From: Trichosporon coremiiforme
Lineage: Eukaryota > Basidiomycota > Tremellomycetes > Trichosporonales > Trichosporonaceae
Direction of reading: 5' to 3'
Assembly: GCA_039545355.1 (NCBI GenBank)
Contig: BCJJ01000004.1
Span: 1,940,801 to 2,004,800, forward strand
Length of the DNA stretch: 64,000 nucleotides
In this document: in pieces, positions 1 through 11,142 of the stretch
How positions within the stretch are numbered: position 1 is the first letter of the stretch
Layout: each line of letters begins with the position of its first letter
Program-made: the position numbers and the translations under genes
The notes under the pieces: model-generated
What the model was told of the DNA's origin: nothing
Seen by the model: only the letters and a program-made list of their open reading frames with translations
Database searches by the model: none

Positions 1-240
1 CCGGATTGACCGTGGCGTGGACGCCGAAGGTCGTCAACTGGCTTCGGGCACGGGGATGGATTGGAGCGGTAAGTCTATGACAGGACGAGGGACGCTGTCC
101 CGAGTCCCAGGCTGGAGATAACAGGTATGCTGACATTACAGGCGGGAACGAAACGCGCGGCCCAGGAAGGCGCCGACTTCATGCGCGAGCAGGGCAAGCG
201 GGCGATGGACGCGGCCAAGAAGGCGAGGCATCGCGACTAA
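1..240 (+). CDS. 3' end of an unrecognised protein gene
   Basis: Last two exons of a gene entering from the left edge. Exon 1-68, intron 69-141 (GTAAGT donor, GCTGACATTACAG acceptor region), last exon 142-240 ending in TAA at 238-240. In the phase that keeps both exons open the tail is small and basic, ending KKARHRD, with Ala/Lys/Glu-rich helical character. No family is recognisable from about 55 residues. The gene converges with RAC1, and the two stop codons are about 300 bp apart. Confidence 0.6.
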
Positions 241-543
241 TTTTCCTATCATTACACTACACACACCTCTCACATTTCAACATAGAACAGCACACGCCTC
301 TCACCAGGCATATCCAGACCCTTGGCAGATTACAACTCGAGCATGCATCTCTAGAGCAGAGCAAATGGCTGCGTCGGTATAGATAAGGAAGATGGCGAGG
401 GAGAGAGAGATAGAGACCAAACGTCGAATCGAACCGGCGGTTCGTCAAAAATACAGTCGTCACGGCAATGGGAGCGACACAGGACACAAGACAGTTGCAG
501 ACGGGCTGCGCACGCCGCGCACTCGCGCTGACGCGCGAGCGCG

Positions 544-1680
544 CTAGAGAATCGTGCACGACTTCTTCTTCGGCTTGCGCTGCAGTCCCGCTGCCGGCCG
601 GTCCGCGGGCGTGAGGACGGCGCGGATCGCCTCGTCGAACACGTTCTTAAGACCCTCCTGCGTCTTCGAGCTCGCCTCGACGTAGCGCACCGCGCCGACC
701 TCCTTTGCCATCTGCATGCCCTGGTTGTACGTGATTGGCGAGAAACGCCGCTCACGCAGCCGCTGGATCGTCGTCGGGTCGTCGCGCAGGTCGAGCTTGG
801 TTCCGACCAGAATGATCGGCACGCCCGCAGCGTGGTGTCGAATCTCCGGAATCCATTTCTGATGTCAGCTACCGATTCACGAAGAGCAGCTTCGCCAGGA
901 GTAACCAAGCCATCGCATGCCACCCCACGGCACACTCACTGTCTTGATGTTCTCGAACGATGGCGGAGAGATCACCGAGAAACAGACCAGGAATACGTCC
1001 GTTTGCGGGTATGACAGGGGTCGCAGGCGGCTGTACGTCAGCTCATGCCGGCTCATCGGTAGCTGATCCAAGCTCGAAGCTCGGAACACACTGCTTACGG
1101 CAGCCAGCGCAGCACCGAGCCCGTGATGCGACTCACTCATAGTCCTCTTGTCCTGCCGTGTCCCACAGTCCAAGCGAGATCGGTCTCCGGTCGACGAGTA
1201 CTTGCGCCGAGTAGTTGTCAAACACCTGTTGTCAGCTGTGTCGACGGGATAATCGAAGCAGAACGCACAGTCGGGACGTATCTGATGTCAGCTAAGTCCC
1301 ACCACTCTTGTAGCTCATACTCACTCTCCCGGGAAGGCATTCGTCGTGTATGAGATCAGCAGACATGTCTGCAAAGGTCAGCATCGGCACCAGATCATCA
1401 GTCATCCCTATCGGCAACTGCATCAGCCAGCCGGGCTGCTCGAGCTTCTCGGGCAGAAGACAACGAGGGCTGCACAGGGCGAGGAGGGCAGGGACGATGT
1501 GCACGAACCTTGCCGACTGCACCGTCTCCGACGACAACACCTGGTCTGTCAGTTTGGACACTTGGGCGTCTCGCATAACGCGTTGCTAGGAGTCATGTTG
1601 TGATCGGACGAGCGCGAGCACAGGGGAGGGAGGGAAGCGGGGAGCAACTCACACTTTATCGCTTGGATGTTGTGGTTCAT
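544..1680 (-). CDS. RAC1: Rac1 family Rho GTPase
   Basis: Small GTPase of the Rho/Rac family, expected to control actin polarity, hyphal growth and NADPH oxidase or PAK-kinase signalling at the membrane. The spliced model has seven exons (about 203 residues). Exon 1 (1653-1680) reads MNHNIQAIK; exon 2 (1509-1540) carries the P-loop GDGAVGK; then [20 protein letters not shown] (switch I), DTAGQEDYD (switch II), [24 protein letters not shown], and the base-binding TKLD motif. The C-terminus is a Lys-rich stretch plus the CAAX box CTIL, so geranylgeranylation is likely. Introns are short (GTGAGT donors, CTGACATCAG acceptors). The last exon is 544-858. RAC1 fits better than CDC42 because of the FDNYSA and [10 protein letters not shown] context. 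The neighbour on the left is convergent. Confidence 0.93.
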
Positions 1681-1815
1681 CCTGGGCGATCACTCTCTCA
1701 CGCTTTCACTCTAGTTTTGAGTCTAGGGCACGATGATGGCACGGGCGGTGGATGGCGCGATGCAAGATGGTGATGGGGTTGGTGGGATGGCGAGAGGACG
1801 CAAAAAGCGGCGGAG

Positions 1816-1905
1816 AGGCTGCCGACTGGCTGGGTGACTGGCTGGCTAACTGGCTGGCTGGCTGGCTGGCTGGCTGCTGGCTTGCTGGCCGGCTGGCTGG
1901 GTGCT
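1816..1905. repeat. (CCAG)n microsatellite upstream of RAC1
   Basis: Imperfect tetranucleotide repeat, CTGG/GGCT on the plus strand, so CCAG/AGCC in the RAC1 sense strand. It lies about 135-225 bp before the RAC1 start codon, in the presumed promoter or 5' UTR. The same motif in the same orientation relative to the gene precedes the Zn2Cys6 gene at 23169. Confidence 0.85.
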
Positions 1906-3716
1906 GCGTTCGGCGAGGCTGGATTGCAGGATATGGCGATGGGCCGAATGCAGGGGCGGCAGAAAAGAGCAGGGGGAAGGCGAGGGAAGGGTAATCGACC
2001 TGAAACGACAACCCTCGGCGTGTGCGTTCCGGAGCTGATCGGTGGAGGGAGAGGGAACTGGAGGGCTGGTGGGCTGCGACAAAACGATGCGACGCCGTGC
2101 CAAAAAAGACAATCTCACTGCGAGGACAGAGTCGGAGACGGTAGAGACGGGGGCGGAGGCGGGATGGTGGGCCGTGTTGAGGTGACTTGAAAGGAAGGAA
2201 TGCGGTTCAGGTCGAGTTCATGAGCGGCGCGATCTGGTATCTGGGCTAGTGGTGTAATGTTGGCTGGCGGGTTCAAAAAGTGGTCAGCCTGGATTGGAAC
2301 ATGGATCAGGGCACCAAAGCCAGTCGCCCAGCAGTTGGCTCAGCACCAGCTCCCGGCTTACGGTGAGCAGCAGTACCGGGTTGGGACGTCCAGGGCGGGG
2401 ATTCGCCCTCGGACCCTCGAACGTTGAATTGCTCCTGTACCAGGGTCCTGCCTCTCTCCTGGGTGCTCCATGCTCCTTCTTCCCCGCGACCAGCGCACAC
2501 CGCCCGAGACGAGCGGGACTATGCCAGGATGGGACCTCAGCAGGCACCGAGCACCGAAAGCTTAGCATTCACTAGATAGCACCGACGCCTGTCCAAGTCC
2601 TCGCTGACACGATCAACCCGGCCTTTAAGCTCGATGCGATCTCTATCCCCAGTCCAGTCCGTCCATTCCATTCCACCCAAACATCTTCCCGTCCTGTTCC
2701 AGCATGCGTTCTCTCCGGCCAGAACATTGGGATTAACTCTCCGTCCCCTCTTCGTGGTTCCCGGCGTCGGATTGGCTCACCGGTGACCCAACGTTCACCT
2801 GCCCAACTCCGCATCGAGTGAAGAATGGAAGGCAAGGCACCCCACCCCACAATTCGGCGGCGTTTTCAGCGAGGGCTCGCTTACCTGGCGCATCGTCGCC
2901 TAGGACTCCTTCCGGTCCGAGCTCTCCGCTGCACCTGCGTGAGGGTCTCTGCCCCCTTCCCTCATTTGGATGCTGTCACGATCGCAGCCGTCTCTCGACA
3001 TTATGACACGATTATAACCGATCGAGAACTGCCCTTGATTTCTCATCGTGAACACGGCGTCCCCCCACATTGCTTCCACCAACTCACACGACGTATTACT
3101 CGTTCTGGCTCCAGGCAGCCCCTCATCACTCTCCTGCCCAACGCTATGTCACTGCTGCAGCAATACATGCGTGTGAGTACTGGGGAGGCAATGCCCCTCT
3201 CCTTGGCGACCGGGCCGGAGTTGTCCGGACGCGCCTTCCTCGGAGAGAAGACAACATTACGCGACCTGACTCAACCCGCCGCTCCAAACCTGTCACCGGA
3301 ATCTGGGAACGTGCTGCATTCCCCGTTATCAGCAACCACCGAAACACCGGGTTCACTGGAATCTGCTTACTCCATACCATCACCGAACTCCCTGCGAGCT
3401 CTGCACCTCGGCATGTCTCTGTGCGTACGCTTTCAACAACAGCGACATTCCGTCAGGCACACCTCCACCGGGTCCTGAGCGCTCTCGAGCACACCCAATC
3501 TTCTCTGACTGCACATCGCACAGTGGTTCATCCTTCTCCGCCAACAACGGTCTGTGCACATCAGTCAGGCCGCATTGAGCAACGTCGACGACGCTCAAAC
3601 GTTCCCCGCACGTGTTTTGCGGTCCAAGCTGAAGCAACTCACTCGCACACAGACACAAACAAAGACATCTCCCTTCGTTGTGCTGATCACCTCACTTACT
3701 ACTCACACTCCGTTCA
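1906..3716. other. long spacer with no gene I can support
   Basis: About 1.8 kb between RAC1 and the aspartic-protease-like gene. Several frames stay open here (for example 2825-3478 plus strand) but their composition is not protein-like and no family is recognisable. GTGAGC-like donors occur near 2365, so a small spliced gene around 2280-2575 cannot be excluded. It probably holds the divergent promoters of both neighbours. Confidence 0.5.
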
Positions 3717-6076
3717 ATGCTCAAAGCTCCTACAAGTCGCTTAACCCAAACCTTTCTCGCTCTCTGGGCGGTTTCGCAGACATGGGCAGACGACCGACTA
3801 GGCAGTTACAGCAGCTCGATTCCGATCATTCGGGGAGGCTCCGCCAATGTTGTCGCTGCCAGTGTTGGAGAGCCGGAGCAGCAACTGCAGTTGGCACTTA
3901 GTGAGCTGCCAGGCCTGCAGGGATGAAGCTGACGCCAGCGACGGGATCCCACTATCTGGCAGTGGTGAACGCGAACTGCACGAGTTGCCTTCAGGTAGCT
4001 GTAGGGTGAGACGCCCGCCCAAGAAGATCTCTAAGACCTACAGATTCAACACATCAAGCACTCAGACTACCGTAGTAAGATAGGGAGCGCGAATTTAGCT
4101 GATAACAGGTGTCTGAGGCTCTCCTCCAAGAGTTTGAATATCCGCCCGGACAACCAAGAGCGAACGGCTCCTTCATCACGACGAACATGGCTGTCGGCGA
4201 AGTGTCAGGCAGAGGGAGCGTTCTGGTGATCAATGAGATCGACATCGAGTCGGGGCAGAGAGGTGAGCGCAGACCAACAACAATGACGCCAGGTACAGAC
4301 GGGTTTTTTGGGCTAGGGGTCAATAGCGTAAGCTGGCGCGTCATCGCAGGAAGCTGACGAGCAGACCGATAAGGAGCGGAGCTTCCTCTATGCGGCCACA
4401 GGCGGGCGGTTCACACTCGGTATCGACACGGAAAGCACTACTGGTCTTCGCACAGTTGGTCGACTCGATTGGGGAGGCGTCAACACGCATCAAACAGAGG
4501 GCGATTTGTGAGCTTGCCTCTTCATCCCATCTGACAGCAGCGAGTGGATTAAGACCGATACGAGCTGGAGGTTCGGCTTCGAGAGCATCGGCATACAAGG
4601 CGGAAGCATTGTCGGCGCCAACTTGATGGTAGGCTGCAAGGTGCGCTACGATCAGCTGACATCAGGTCACCATCGACCCCGGTATCAACGCAATCTACGC
4701 CCCCTTCTCAGTCGCCAGCGACTTCTACGCCCAAGAAGCAGAGGCGAAGCTAGACGGCAAGGATCGCGCGCGGTGGAAACTACCATGTGACAAGAAGCTC
4801 GAGTTTGAGTTGAAGCTGGAGGACGGGCGTGAGTTTCGCATCCCACCAGACCTGCTCCGTATCAGGGAGGGCGATACGTGCTACGGTGCCGTCTACGCTT
4901 GGGCCAACGACTCGACACCCGAGAAGGAGGGCAAGATCCGCCTCGGCACGCCGTTCCTCGACGAGTGGTACACGTGAGTTGTGATGCCTTGGCGAAACTG
5001 ACAGGCAGGGCACTGTACTACTCCGAGGGCGACGCACAAGTCGGCTTCGCGAAGCACCGGACCCGCCACGAGCCAGGTCCGAACAGCAAGCTCATCGGTG
5101 GTCGTAAGTCGCATCATCTAGATGAGCGTCCATGAGCTTCAGCTGACGCACAGTCATCGGCTCCCTCGTGCCGCTCATGCTCATCTTCCTCATTCTCGTG
5201 CACGCGCGCAACACGTACGCAATTCCAGCCTGGCTCGATCGGTACTACAGGGCGACATACGACTGGGACCACGCTGCGCGAGCGCAGACGGCGATAAGAG
5301 CTGGGATGGGGCCACAACCACTGCCGCCCATGCCCTTCGGCGCTCGTATGCTGCACAGCATTCTTGGCCCGCCGCGCGAGCACTTCAACCCTGCTTACAT
5401 GGAGCCGATGATGCACCCGATGCGCGGGGTGACGCCGGCGCCGTTTGGTGCGATGCACCCGCCGATGTGGCCGCCTGGGCAACCGGGCACGACAGGGATG
5501 CCACCTCCCCTGCACCCTACCATGACAGGCATACCGCCACCCATGGCTCCGGGCTTGACAGGCATGCCGCCGTTAATGGCTCCGGGTATGACGGGCATGC
5601 CACCGCCACTGCACCCAGCGATGGCGGGCATGCCACCGCCCATGCAACCCGCGCCTATGCCGCCGCCCATGCAACCGGGCATGCCACCGCCTATGCCGCC
5701 AATGCAACCGATGATGACCGGCGTCCCCATTCAGCCAATGCCAACAGGCATCCACCCCTCCATGCAACCCGGCTTCGTTCCTCCGCCTGGCATCGCCCCT
5801 CTCGGACCGCAATTCATCGGCCGGCCTCGAACTGCAGCCCCTCAACCTATGCCTCCGATGCCGCAGCTGCAACCCGTCCCGGCGCCGATGCCACAGCCTA
5901 TGCCGGCGCAGCCGTATCCGGCCGAATTTGGAGGATTACCGCCCGGTCACAGAGCGCATCCGAGCTGGAGCGGGAGCGGGATCGGGGTCTCGGATCAGGC
6001 GAGGGAGCAGGCTAGGCAGGAAGTCATTAATATCATGAGGCCGTATAGTCAGGCAGGGTTGCGGGGGATGAGGTAG
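3717..6076 (+). CDS. membrane-anchored aspartic-protease-like protein, catalytic site degenerate
   Basis: Pepsin-family (A1) fold, probably without normal protease activity. Ten exons with nine introns (3901-3938, 4006-4043, 4072-4108, 4263-4292, 4328-4364, 4508-4537, 4629-4665, 4974-5008, 5104-5153) give about 675 residues with every phase consistent. Order: signal peptide (first about 24 residues, ending TWA), N-lobe with TTGSHYLAVV followed by CTSC where pepsins have DTGS, the flap and DGFFGLG segment (family: DGILGLG), C-lobe motif IDPGINAIYAPF where the family has DTGT, then a hydrophobic helix (LVPLMLIFLILV) and a roughly 250-residue cytosolic tail rich in Met and Pro (GMPPPM-type units, 5400-5910). 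Thus the first catalytic Asp is replaced by Thr and the second motif is DPG. Likely a secreted-side pseudoprotease, receptor or sheddase-like type I membrane protein. Function not known. Confidence 0.85.
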
Positions 6077-6226
6077 TTGCCGTACTTTACGATGGCACCT
6101 ATGGACGACACAGCTCCACTCAAGTGTGGCGAGCATGCCTCGTGATCAGCATCCGTTCTGTTCTTCGACCCCACCTCTTGGCAACGTGGATTATACCAGC
6201 TCTTCTTCCTTCATCAACCGCACACC

Positions 6227-7076
6227 ATGACCACCATCACCCCGGGTGCCAGCCCGCCCGTAGACCACAACATCCACAACCGTGTCGAGGAGGACCACCC
6301 CGACTTTCAAGATGGCGACTTCACGCGGATCTCGAGCAATGACGTGCGTTTCAAAGTGCCGTCACAGCAGCTTTTTATGGCCAGGTGAGCTACCTGTCTG
6401 TGCGCCATTCTAACTTCAAGTGCCGTTCTCCGTAACGCTCCTTCAGGTGGCCACAAGCTCATTCACTTCACCGACCCACACCTGGAGTGTGCCGACATTC
6501 TCGAACTTTTCCTCCGCTTGATCCTACACTTCCGCCTGCTGCCTGAGGATTCCAAGGTCATATCCCATAAGCGCCCTGCTGTCTCTGACACAACCTTCAA
6601 CCGCTGGGTCTCTCTTGCCGGCTTCCTGAACGGATGGGAATGCACCGCATCTCTGCGCACTTTTGGGCTGTGTGTCTCCGAGGTGCTCCTCCGCGGTCAC
6701 ATATCAGCTTGCAACGCATTCATCATCGGCATGCTCGCAGACGATTCGGAGCTGTGCATCTCCTGCTCTCCTGCTTGAAAGTCAAGGGGCATTTGGACAG
6801 CCCTCTCGACGTTGCCGGGTTCGAGTTCCGCATCTGGCAGCACGTTAAGCCAAAGTACCTATGGGTTCTGGCCGAGGCTGGACGCGAAGCGAAGGATAAG
6901 GAAAGGAAGGCTGGAGCGACATCTCGGAGACGTTCAGACGCAAGCTCATCGAGGCGGAGCAGCAAGTTCATCCCAGGTAAGAGCTGAAACAGCGATACCA
7001 GCTGATGGCCAGTCACCTCATCTTTCCGTCGTACATGCCGTCGGACGTCTTGGCACAGCAGAGCCACCTCTTCTAG
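6227..7076 (+). pseudogene. BTB-like family copy A, two frameshifts
   Basis: Paralog of the BTB/POZ-like genes that follow. Exon 1 6227-6384, intron 6385-6420 (36 nt, branch CTAAC). Family motifs in order: DGDFTRISSNDVRFKV, then AVLRNAPSGG, IHFTDPHLECADIL, RWVSLAGFLNGWEC, ELCIS. At 6760-6775 the octamer CTCCTGCT is present twice in tandem. Removing one copy restores ELCISCLKVKGHLD, which aligns with ELCVSAIKFRGQLD of copy C. A second frame break lies in the A/G-rich stretch near 6900-6915, before GWSDISETFRR (copy C: GWTGISDGFRR). A last intron at 6977-7017 would give a C-terminus ending QQSHLF. Two independent breaks indicate recent decay, unless the assembly is wrong. Confidence 0.75.
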
Positions 7077-7305
7077 GCCGATGTAGCTGTATGACCACTC
7101 TGTGAATGCATGTCGCGTAGATGTGTTCGTTGCAATTTGGTGAGAACGACAAAGCAACCGTATCATACGGCAGGATAACAGAACAACGCCCGCTGCGCCC
7201 GGCCCACAGCTCGCGACGAGCCGTCCTGCCTTGTCTTCTTCCTCATCCTCTTCAACCGCCGCCCATTATGAGTAAACCCAGGTCCAAGATATCTACACCA
7301 TCATC

Positions 7306-7413
7306 ATGACCTACGCCAGTCCAGTCGACCACCCGAAACGGGCGACTTCATGCTGATCTCCACTGGCGACGGGTGGCGGCTCGGAGTTCTCTTCCTCCAC
7401 CTCTTCTCGCCTA
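7306..7413 (+). pseudogene. relic of a BTB-like first exon (copy B)
   Basis: A short stretch reads GDFMLISTGDGWRL, matching GDFTLISADGWAFG of copy E, and ends in FSPR, where the others have an exon end in (S/A)AR. The upstream ATG (7306) is out of frame with it, and no downstream BTB motifs follow before the 12-bp repeat. It is a fragment left by duplication or deletion. Confidence 0.55.
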
Positions 7414-7660
7414 GGAACGACTAGAATCGGCTCTTGGACAAGCAATGTGTGGCTTGAGCTTACAACGAGCTAATGTTGTAAACCCCAGTCCATGGTCATG
7501 TCAGAAGTCGACCATGCCGCGATTTGAAATCGCGCGCGCTCCGGGTGACACTGCGATGCTGTGACACTGAGATCTGCCCAGCACAGTGGCCCCGCCCGCC
7601 CCGGCCACACACTCAACCGATAGCAGATGACCTTTCTTCCTCTTCACTCTTCATCCTCTC
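7414..7660. other. spacer, nothing recognised
   Basis: No open frame with protein-like composition and no RNA gene seen. It lies between the BTB relic and the 12-bp tandem repeat. Confidence 0.5.
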
Positions 7661-7830
7661 CTTACCTCTCTGCTTCCCTCTCTCCCTACCTCTCTCCCTA
7701 CCTCTCTCCCTACCTCTCTCCCTACCTCTCTCCCTACCTCTCTCCCTACCTCTCTCCCTACCTCTCTCCCTACCTCTCTCCTACCTCTCTGCCTACCTCT
7801 CTCCCTACCTCTCTCCCTACCACTCTCCTC
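7661..7830. repeat. 12-bp tandem repeat TACCTCTCTCCC
   Basis: About twelve near-perfect copies of a 12-bp pyrimidine-rich unit. One strand is almost pure C/T. The unit length is a multiple of three, so a repetitive open frame (SPYL repeats) runs through it on the plus strand. I take this as a by-product, not a gene. Such C/T tracts may form triplex DNA. Confidence 0.9.
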
Positions 7831-8034
7831 AACCACTCTTCTCAAATCTCTCTTTACCTCTCTCCGTCCTCTACATTACAGTCGAGAATGAACGGAATGA
7901 CAGCGGCAAGCACAGGATCCCTGGTGGCTGTGCGGCCTGCCTTATGGATTGCGCCTTGGTAGCCCCGATTGGGTGTGCACGGGGAAGACATTTTGGCTGG
8001 TGTCAGATCGTGTCACACTCCCTCGGTTGGACGC

Positions 8035-8653
8035 TTACTTTGTATCAACTGACTTCTTAGCCTCGCCTAGGTGGCGTCGGAAGCCGTCCGAAATGCCGGT
8101 CCACCCTAGGCCTTGCCCAGTGCTGTAACCGGCGCCAGCGAGGACGTACATGTACTTGGGCCCGACACGCTGCCAGACCCGTAACGGAATGTCATCGACG
8201 CGGAGGGCGCGGTCGAGCTGCCCCCTAAACTTGATGGCGGACACGCACAACTCGACGTCATCAACCAGCATGCCCAGGATGAAAGCATCTGCAACAGCCA
8301 CCTCTGCCCGCAACAACAGCTCGGTAACGCAGAGAGTGAATGTACGCAATGGGCCAGCACATTCCCACTTGTGCATGAAGGCGCTGAGTCTCACCCAGCG
8401 ATTGCGGGTCATGTCCCTCGAGGGCCTAGATGGGCGAGGGTAGTCATCGCGTGTCAAACATCCGTACAGGATGAGGCGGACGAACGAACGGAGAACGTCG
8501 AATCGCTCAATCTCAGAGTCCGTGAACTGGCCTGTCCTGTTCCCGCCTGTCGGTGCGTCATGGAATACGCCGCTGGATGCTGTCAGCTGCGCTGGGAGCT
8601 GGGCTCACCTGGCCGCGAAGACATGGTGAGAAGGGACTCTGGAGGGTACGTTC
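8035..8653 (-). pseudogene. BTB-like family copy C, 5'-truncated
   Basis: Second exon 8035-8572 is intact (about 179 codons): GVFHDAPTGG, QFTDSEIERFDVLRSFVRLI, RWVRLSAFMHKWEC, ELCVSAIKFRGQLD, ending VDTK. Intron 8573-8608 (36 nt, GTGAGC donor). The upstream exon reads VPSRVPSHHVFAA, then runs back to a TGA in frame without any ATG and lacks the GDF..IS..DGW motif found in copies A, D and E. It abuts copy D head to head within about 15 bp. A more distant first exon is possible, so it could still be expressed. Confidence 0.6.
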
Positions 8654-8664
8654 AACCTGCTCAC

Positions 8665-9220
8665 ATGTCCCCTTCAGAGCGCTCAGCCTCGCCTCTAGCG
8701 TCCACGCCAGTCCTCAAAGCCCACCCCACCTGGGTTGCTGGTGGTCTCATTCTCTTGTCGAGCGACGCGTGGCGCTTCAAAGCCCGTGCACACCATCCCT
8801 TTTCAGCCAGGTACGCAATGTTTCTCCTCCTCTTCGTCGGTTCCTGGCTCATCAACGTCCAGCGCAATGTCTTGCGATGCACCGGCCAGTGGTCCCCGGT
8901 TCATCGAGTTCACAGATCCGCTCATCGAGCGCGCTGACGTGCTTGACGTTGCCGTGCACCTGATCGTGGACGGCCGCGTCCCCATCGAGGGAGCGGGCTA
9001 CCGTCCTGTCAAGTCATATAACAAGTTCTGCGACATTACGGATGAGCACCTGAATCTTTGGGCAGACGTCGCTTCCTTCCTTCACAAGTGCGACTGCACT
9101 CGACCCGCATGCACTCTGGCCCGCTGTGTGGTTGAGCTCCTGAACGACTCGTGTCTCTTTACACATGCTGCGCTCTCACCTGGTACCGTGTGTTTAGACC
9201 AGCCTGCATGCAGAGCATGA
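8665..9220 (+). pseudogene. BTB-like family copy D, C-terminally truncated
   Basis: Exon 1 8665-8810 (LLSSDAWRFKARAHHPFSA), intron 8811-8889 (79 nt), exon 2 from 8890 reading SGPRFIEFTDPLIERADVLD, LNLWADVASFLHKCDCTRP and VVELLND. It then loses similarity at about 9165 and stops at 9218-9220. The region matching the C-terminal third of copies A, C and E is missing, and the 3' end of copy E on the other strand lies about 60 bp away. Probably a deletion product. Confidence 0.6.
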
Positions 9221-9281
9221 ACACACCAGCCAGCATGCAAAGTATCACGATAGTCAATGAGGTTCAGGACTTTGATTCCTT

Positions 9282-10227
9282 TCAGGAGCTTAAGACGCAG
9301 GGCTCGGCATACGGCGTGTCTGCCAGCCAGCACAGGAGCCTGCTGCTTTTATCAAACATCATCGACGCACTCACATAAGCCTCGCGAAAGCGAACGGCAG
9401 CCTCTTTTCCCCGCTCGATCTGTCTCATGGAGTCACGCTGGTAGTGGAATGAGCGTTTCGTGTATGTGAGTTCGCACAGGGGCGTGCTGTCGGGCAGGGC
9501 GGGAGTGTCACTGCTGCTTGAAGATGATGAAGAATGCACAGCAACGGCTCGTCCTCGGCAGATATGGTGTTTGAGGACGGAGCAGTCGAAACATGTCCGG
9601 GACGAGTCGGTCTTGCAAGGCTTTCCGACGGCGACTGTGGCGTCATCGTAGCTTCCCTCCAACGCGGCGAGATAGGTCCATGGTAGAAGCGACCTTGTGC
9701 GAGACGGAAAGACCCAGTCTTGAAAGGGCCGTCGAAAGGTCTCACCCGTCACCGCGTGGGCCACTGCTGCCTCACACAGGGGCAAGTTTTCCAGCACGGC
9801 ACCAATAGCCCATACGTCTACTGGCCGGGTACGCCTCGCCCGCATGGAGGTTTTCAGGCGAGCGATGAGGCGTTTGATGACCTGCGGGCAGTCGTACTTT
9901 GTTAAGAATTGGGCGAGGGGAACATATGCGTCAATGGGTGGGTAGATGCCTAGAGGTGGGGGAGTAGGGCTGAGCAGGTCGAGGAACGCGCGGATGACGA
10001 CTCCGCGTTCGATGTCGCAGTCGGTAAAACGAACAATCTTGCCGCTGGATATCTCAGACGCGTCTTGGAAAACATGGCTGGGCTGTAAGCTATTACCGCA
10101 CGTGAAGGACTCACCTCGCCTGGAAAAGGACGGAGGATTCAACGCCGAACGCCCAGCCGTCGGCGGAAATGAGCGTGAAGTCACCTCGGTTGTACTTGGC
10201 GTCGTAGCGGAAGGAATCAGATAGCAT
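9282..10227 (-). CDS. BTB/POZ-like domain protein (copy E)
   Basis: The one apparently complete member of the local family: 302 residues from two exons (10115-10227 and 9282-10077) with a 37-nt intron whose phases fit. N-terminal BTB-like core: GDFTLISADGWAFGVESSVL, FQDASEISSG, IVRFTDCDIERGVVIRAFLD, then VPLAQFLTKYDCPQV, LENLPLCEAAVAHA, a Ser-rich patch (eight Ser) and a C-terminal helical tail. BTB domains mediate dimerisation and, often, recruitment to Cullin-3 ligases. No Kelch, MATH or zinc finger is fused here. The open frame extends far upstream of the ATG but that part has no similarity to the family and is not used. Confidence 0.75.
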
Positions 10228-10476
10228 GGGGGACGGTATGTTGTTGATGTAATGGTGAAGAAGCCAGCTAAACGACGCCGCCGTTGCTGTCCTTTGGTCG
10301 CTGTCTGGGCGTGTGTGACACAGCGTCCGTGGTTCAGATGTGAGACCTCAGGGCGCAATCGGCACTTTGGTGAGTCGTCGTGAGCGTGAAGTTGGTTGGG
10401 GATCCTCTGAAGCTTGAAACAGTCCAAGCCATGCATATGGATTCCCGCGATCACTGAACTTGATCCGTCGTTCCAA

Positions 10477-11110
10477 CTACTGTGTTGGTCTCTTTGGGTT
10501 GTCATACTCAACGTTACGTCTCTCCTCCACCCAGCGCAACAGACGGCGCCCGGCGAACAGTTCCATCTTGATCCTCTCCACTCGGCCACGGAAATCATCC
10601 GCCACATCCTGTGGAGTGACATAGGGGCGGTTCTGCTGTCGATGGTACGGATCGCGAAGGAAGCGCGGCCAGAAGTCAACGACACCCCTCCCCTTCCCCT
10701 CCTTGCAGGGTGTGTCTTAATCTCCACGACGCGCCAGCGAAGCGCATCATGGTACTCCTCCGGAAAAAGACGCTCCCGGCTGCGTGGGAGATCGCAGCTC
10801 TGCCAAGGGCGGTGGGATTGGAGATGGTAGCCACCTTCTCGACGACACCCTCGCAGAGAGCCATGTCGTCGAGAGTTGCCGTTACGATGCAGATGTTCTG
10901 GAAGCGCATCGAGCGAAGTTCGAGAGTCCACTTCAAAGCGAGTGTTATTCTTGTTGATGACCGGGCAATCCCACTTCTGGCTGAAGCGGGAGACGCTTTC
11001 GTAACATGGCTATCCCAACACCTCATCCATGAAAGCACGATGCTGTGACAGACCACTTGGGACTCCGCTCCAGTCTTGCAATAGACATCGCCGCCGCCGC
11101 CGCGGGGCAC
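10477..11110 (-). pseudogene. BTB-like family copy F, multiply broken
   Basis: Family pieces lie in different minus-strand frames: GDVYCKTGAESQVVCHSIVL near 11080, FSQKWDCPVI near 10975, DDMALCEGVVEKV near 10870, FFPEEYHDALRW near 10760, and a C-terminal part RFLRDPYHRQQN ending VEYDNPKRPTQ with TAG at 10477-10479. The central FTD..IE segment is absent. At least three frame changes are needed and no short introns explain them, so I call it a pseudogene. Confidence 0.6.
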
Positions 11111-11142
11111 TTTCCCGACGCCTTGGCGTCACCGCCGTATCC

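Noticed and set aside
2825..3478. 217-codon plus-strand frame
   Set aside because: No motif, composition not protein-like, no neighbours supporting it; could not be extended with convincing splice sites.
7661..7830. CRISPR-like regular repeat
   Set aside because: Uninterrupted tandem units without spacers, in a eukaryotic genome.
7524..8060. Open frame of LPLS repeats
   Set aside because: Produced by a 12-bp tandem repeat whose unit length is divisible by three.
9282..10931. 549-codon minus-strand frame taken as one protein
   Set aside because: Only the part below 10077 matches the BTB family; the real first exon is 10115-10227 in another frame, joined by a 37-nt intron. The upstream part crosses relic copy F.
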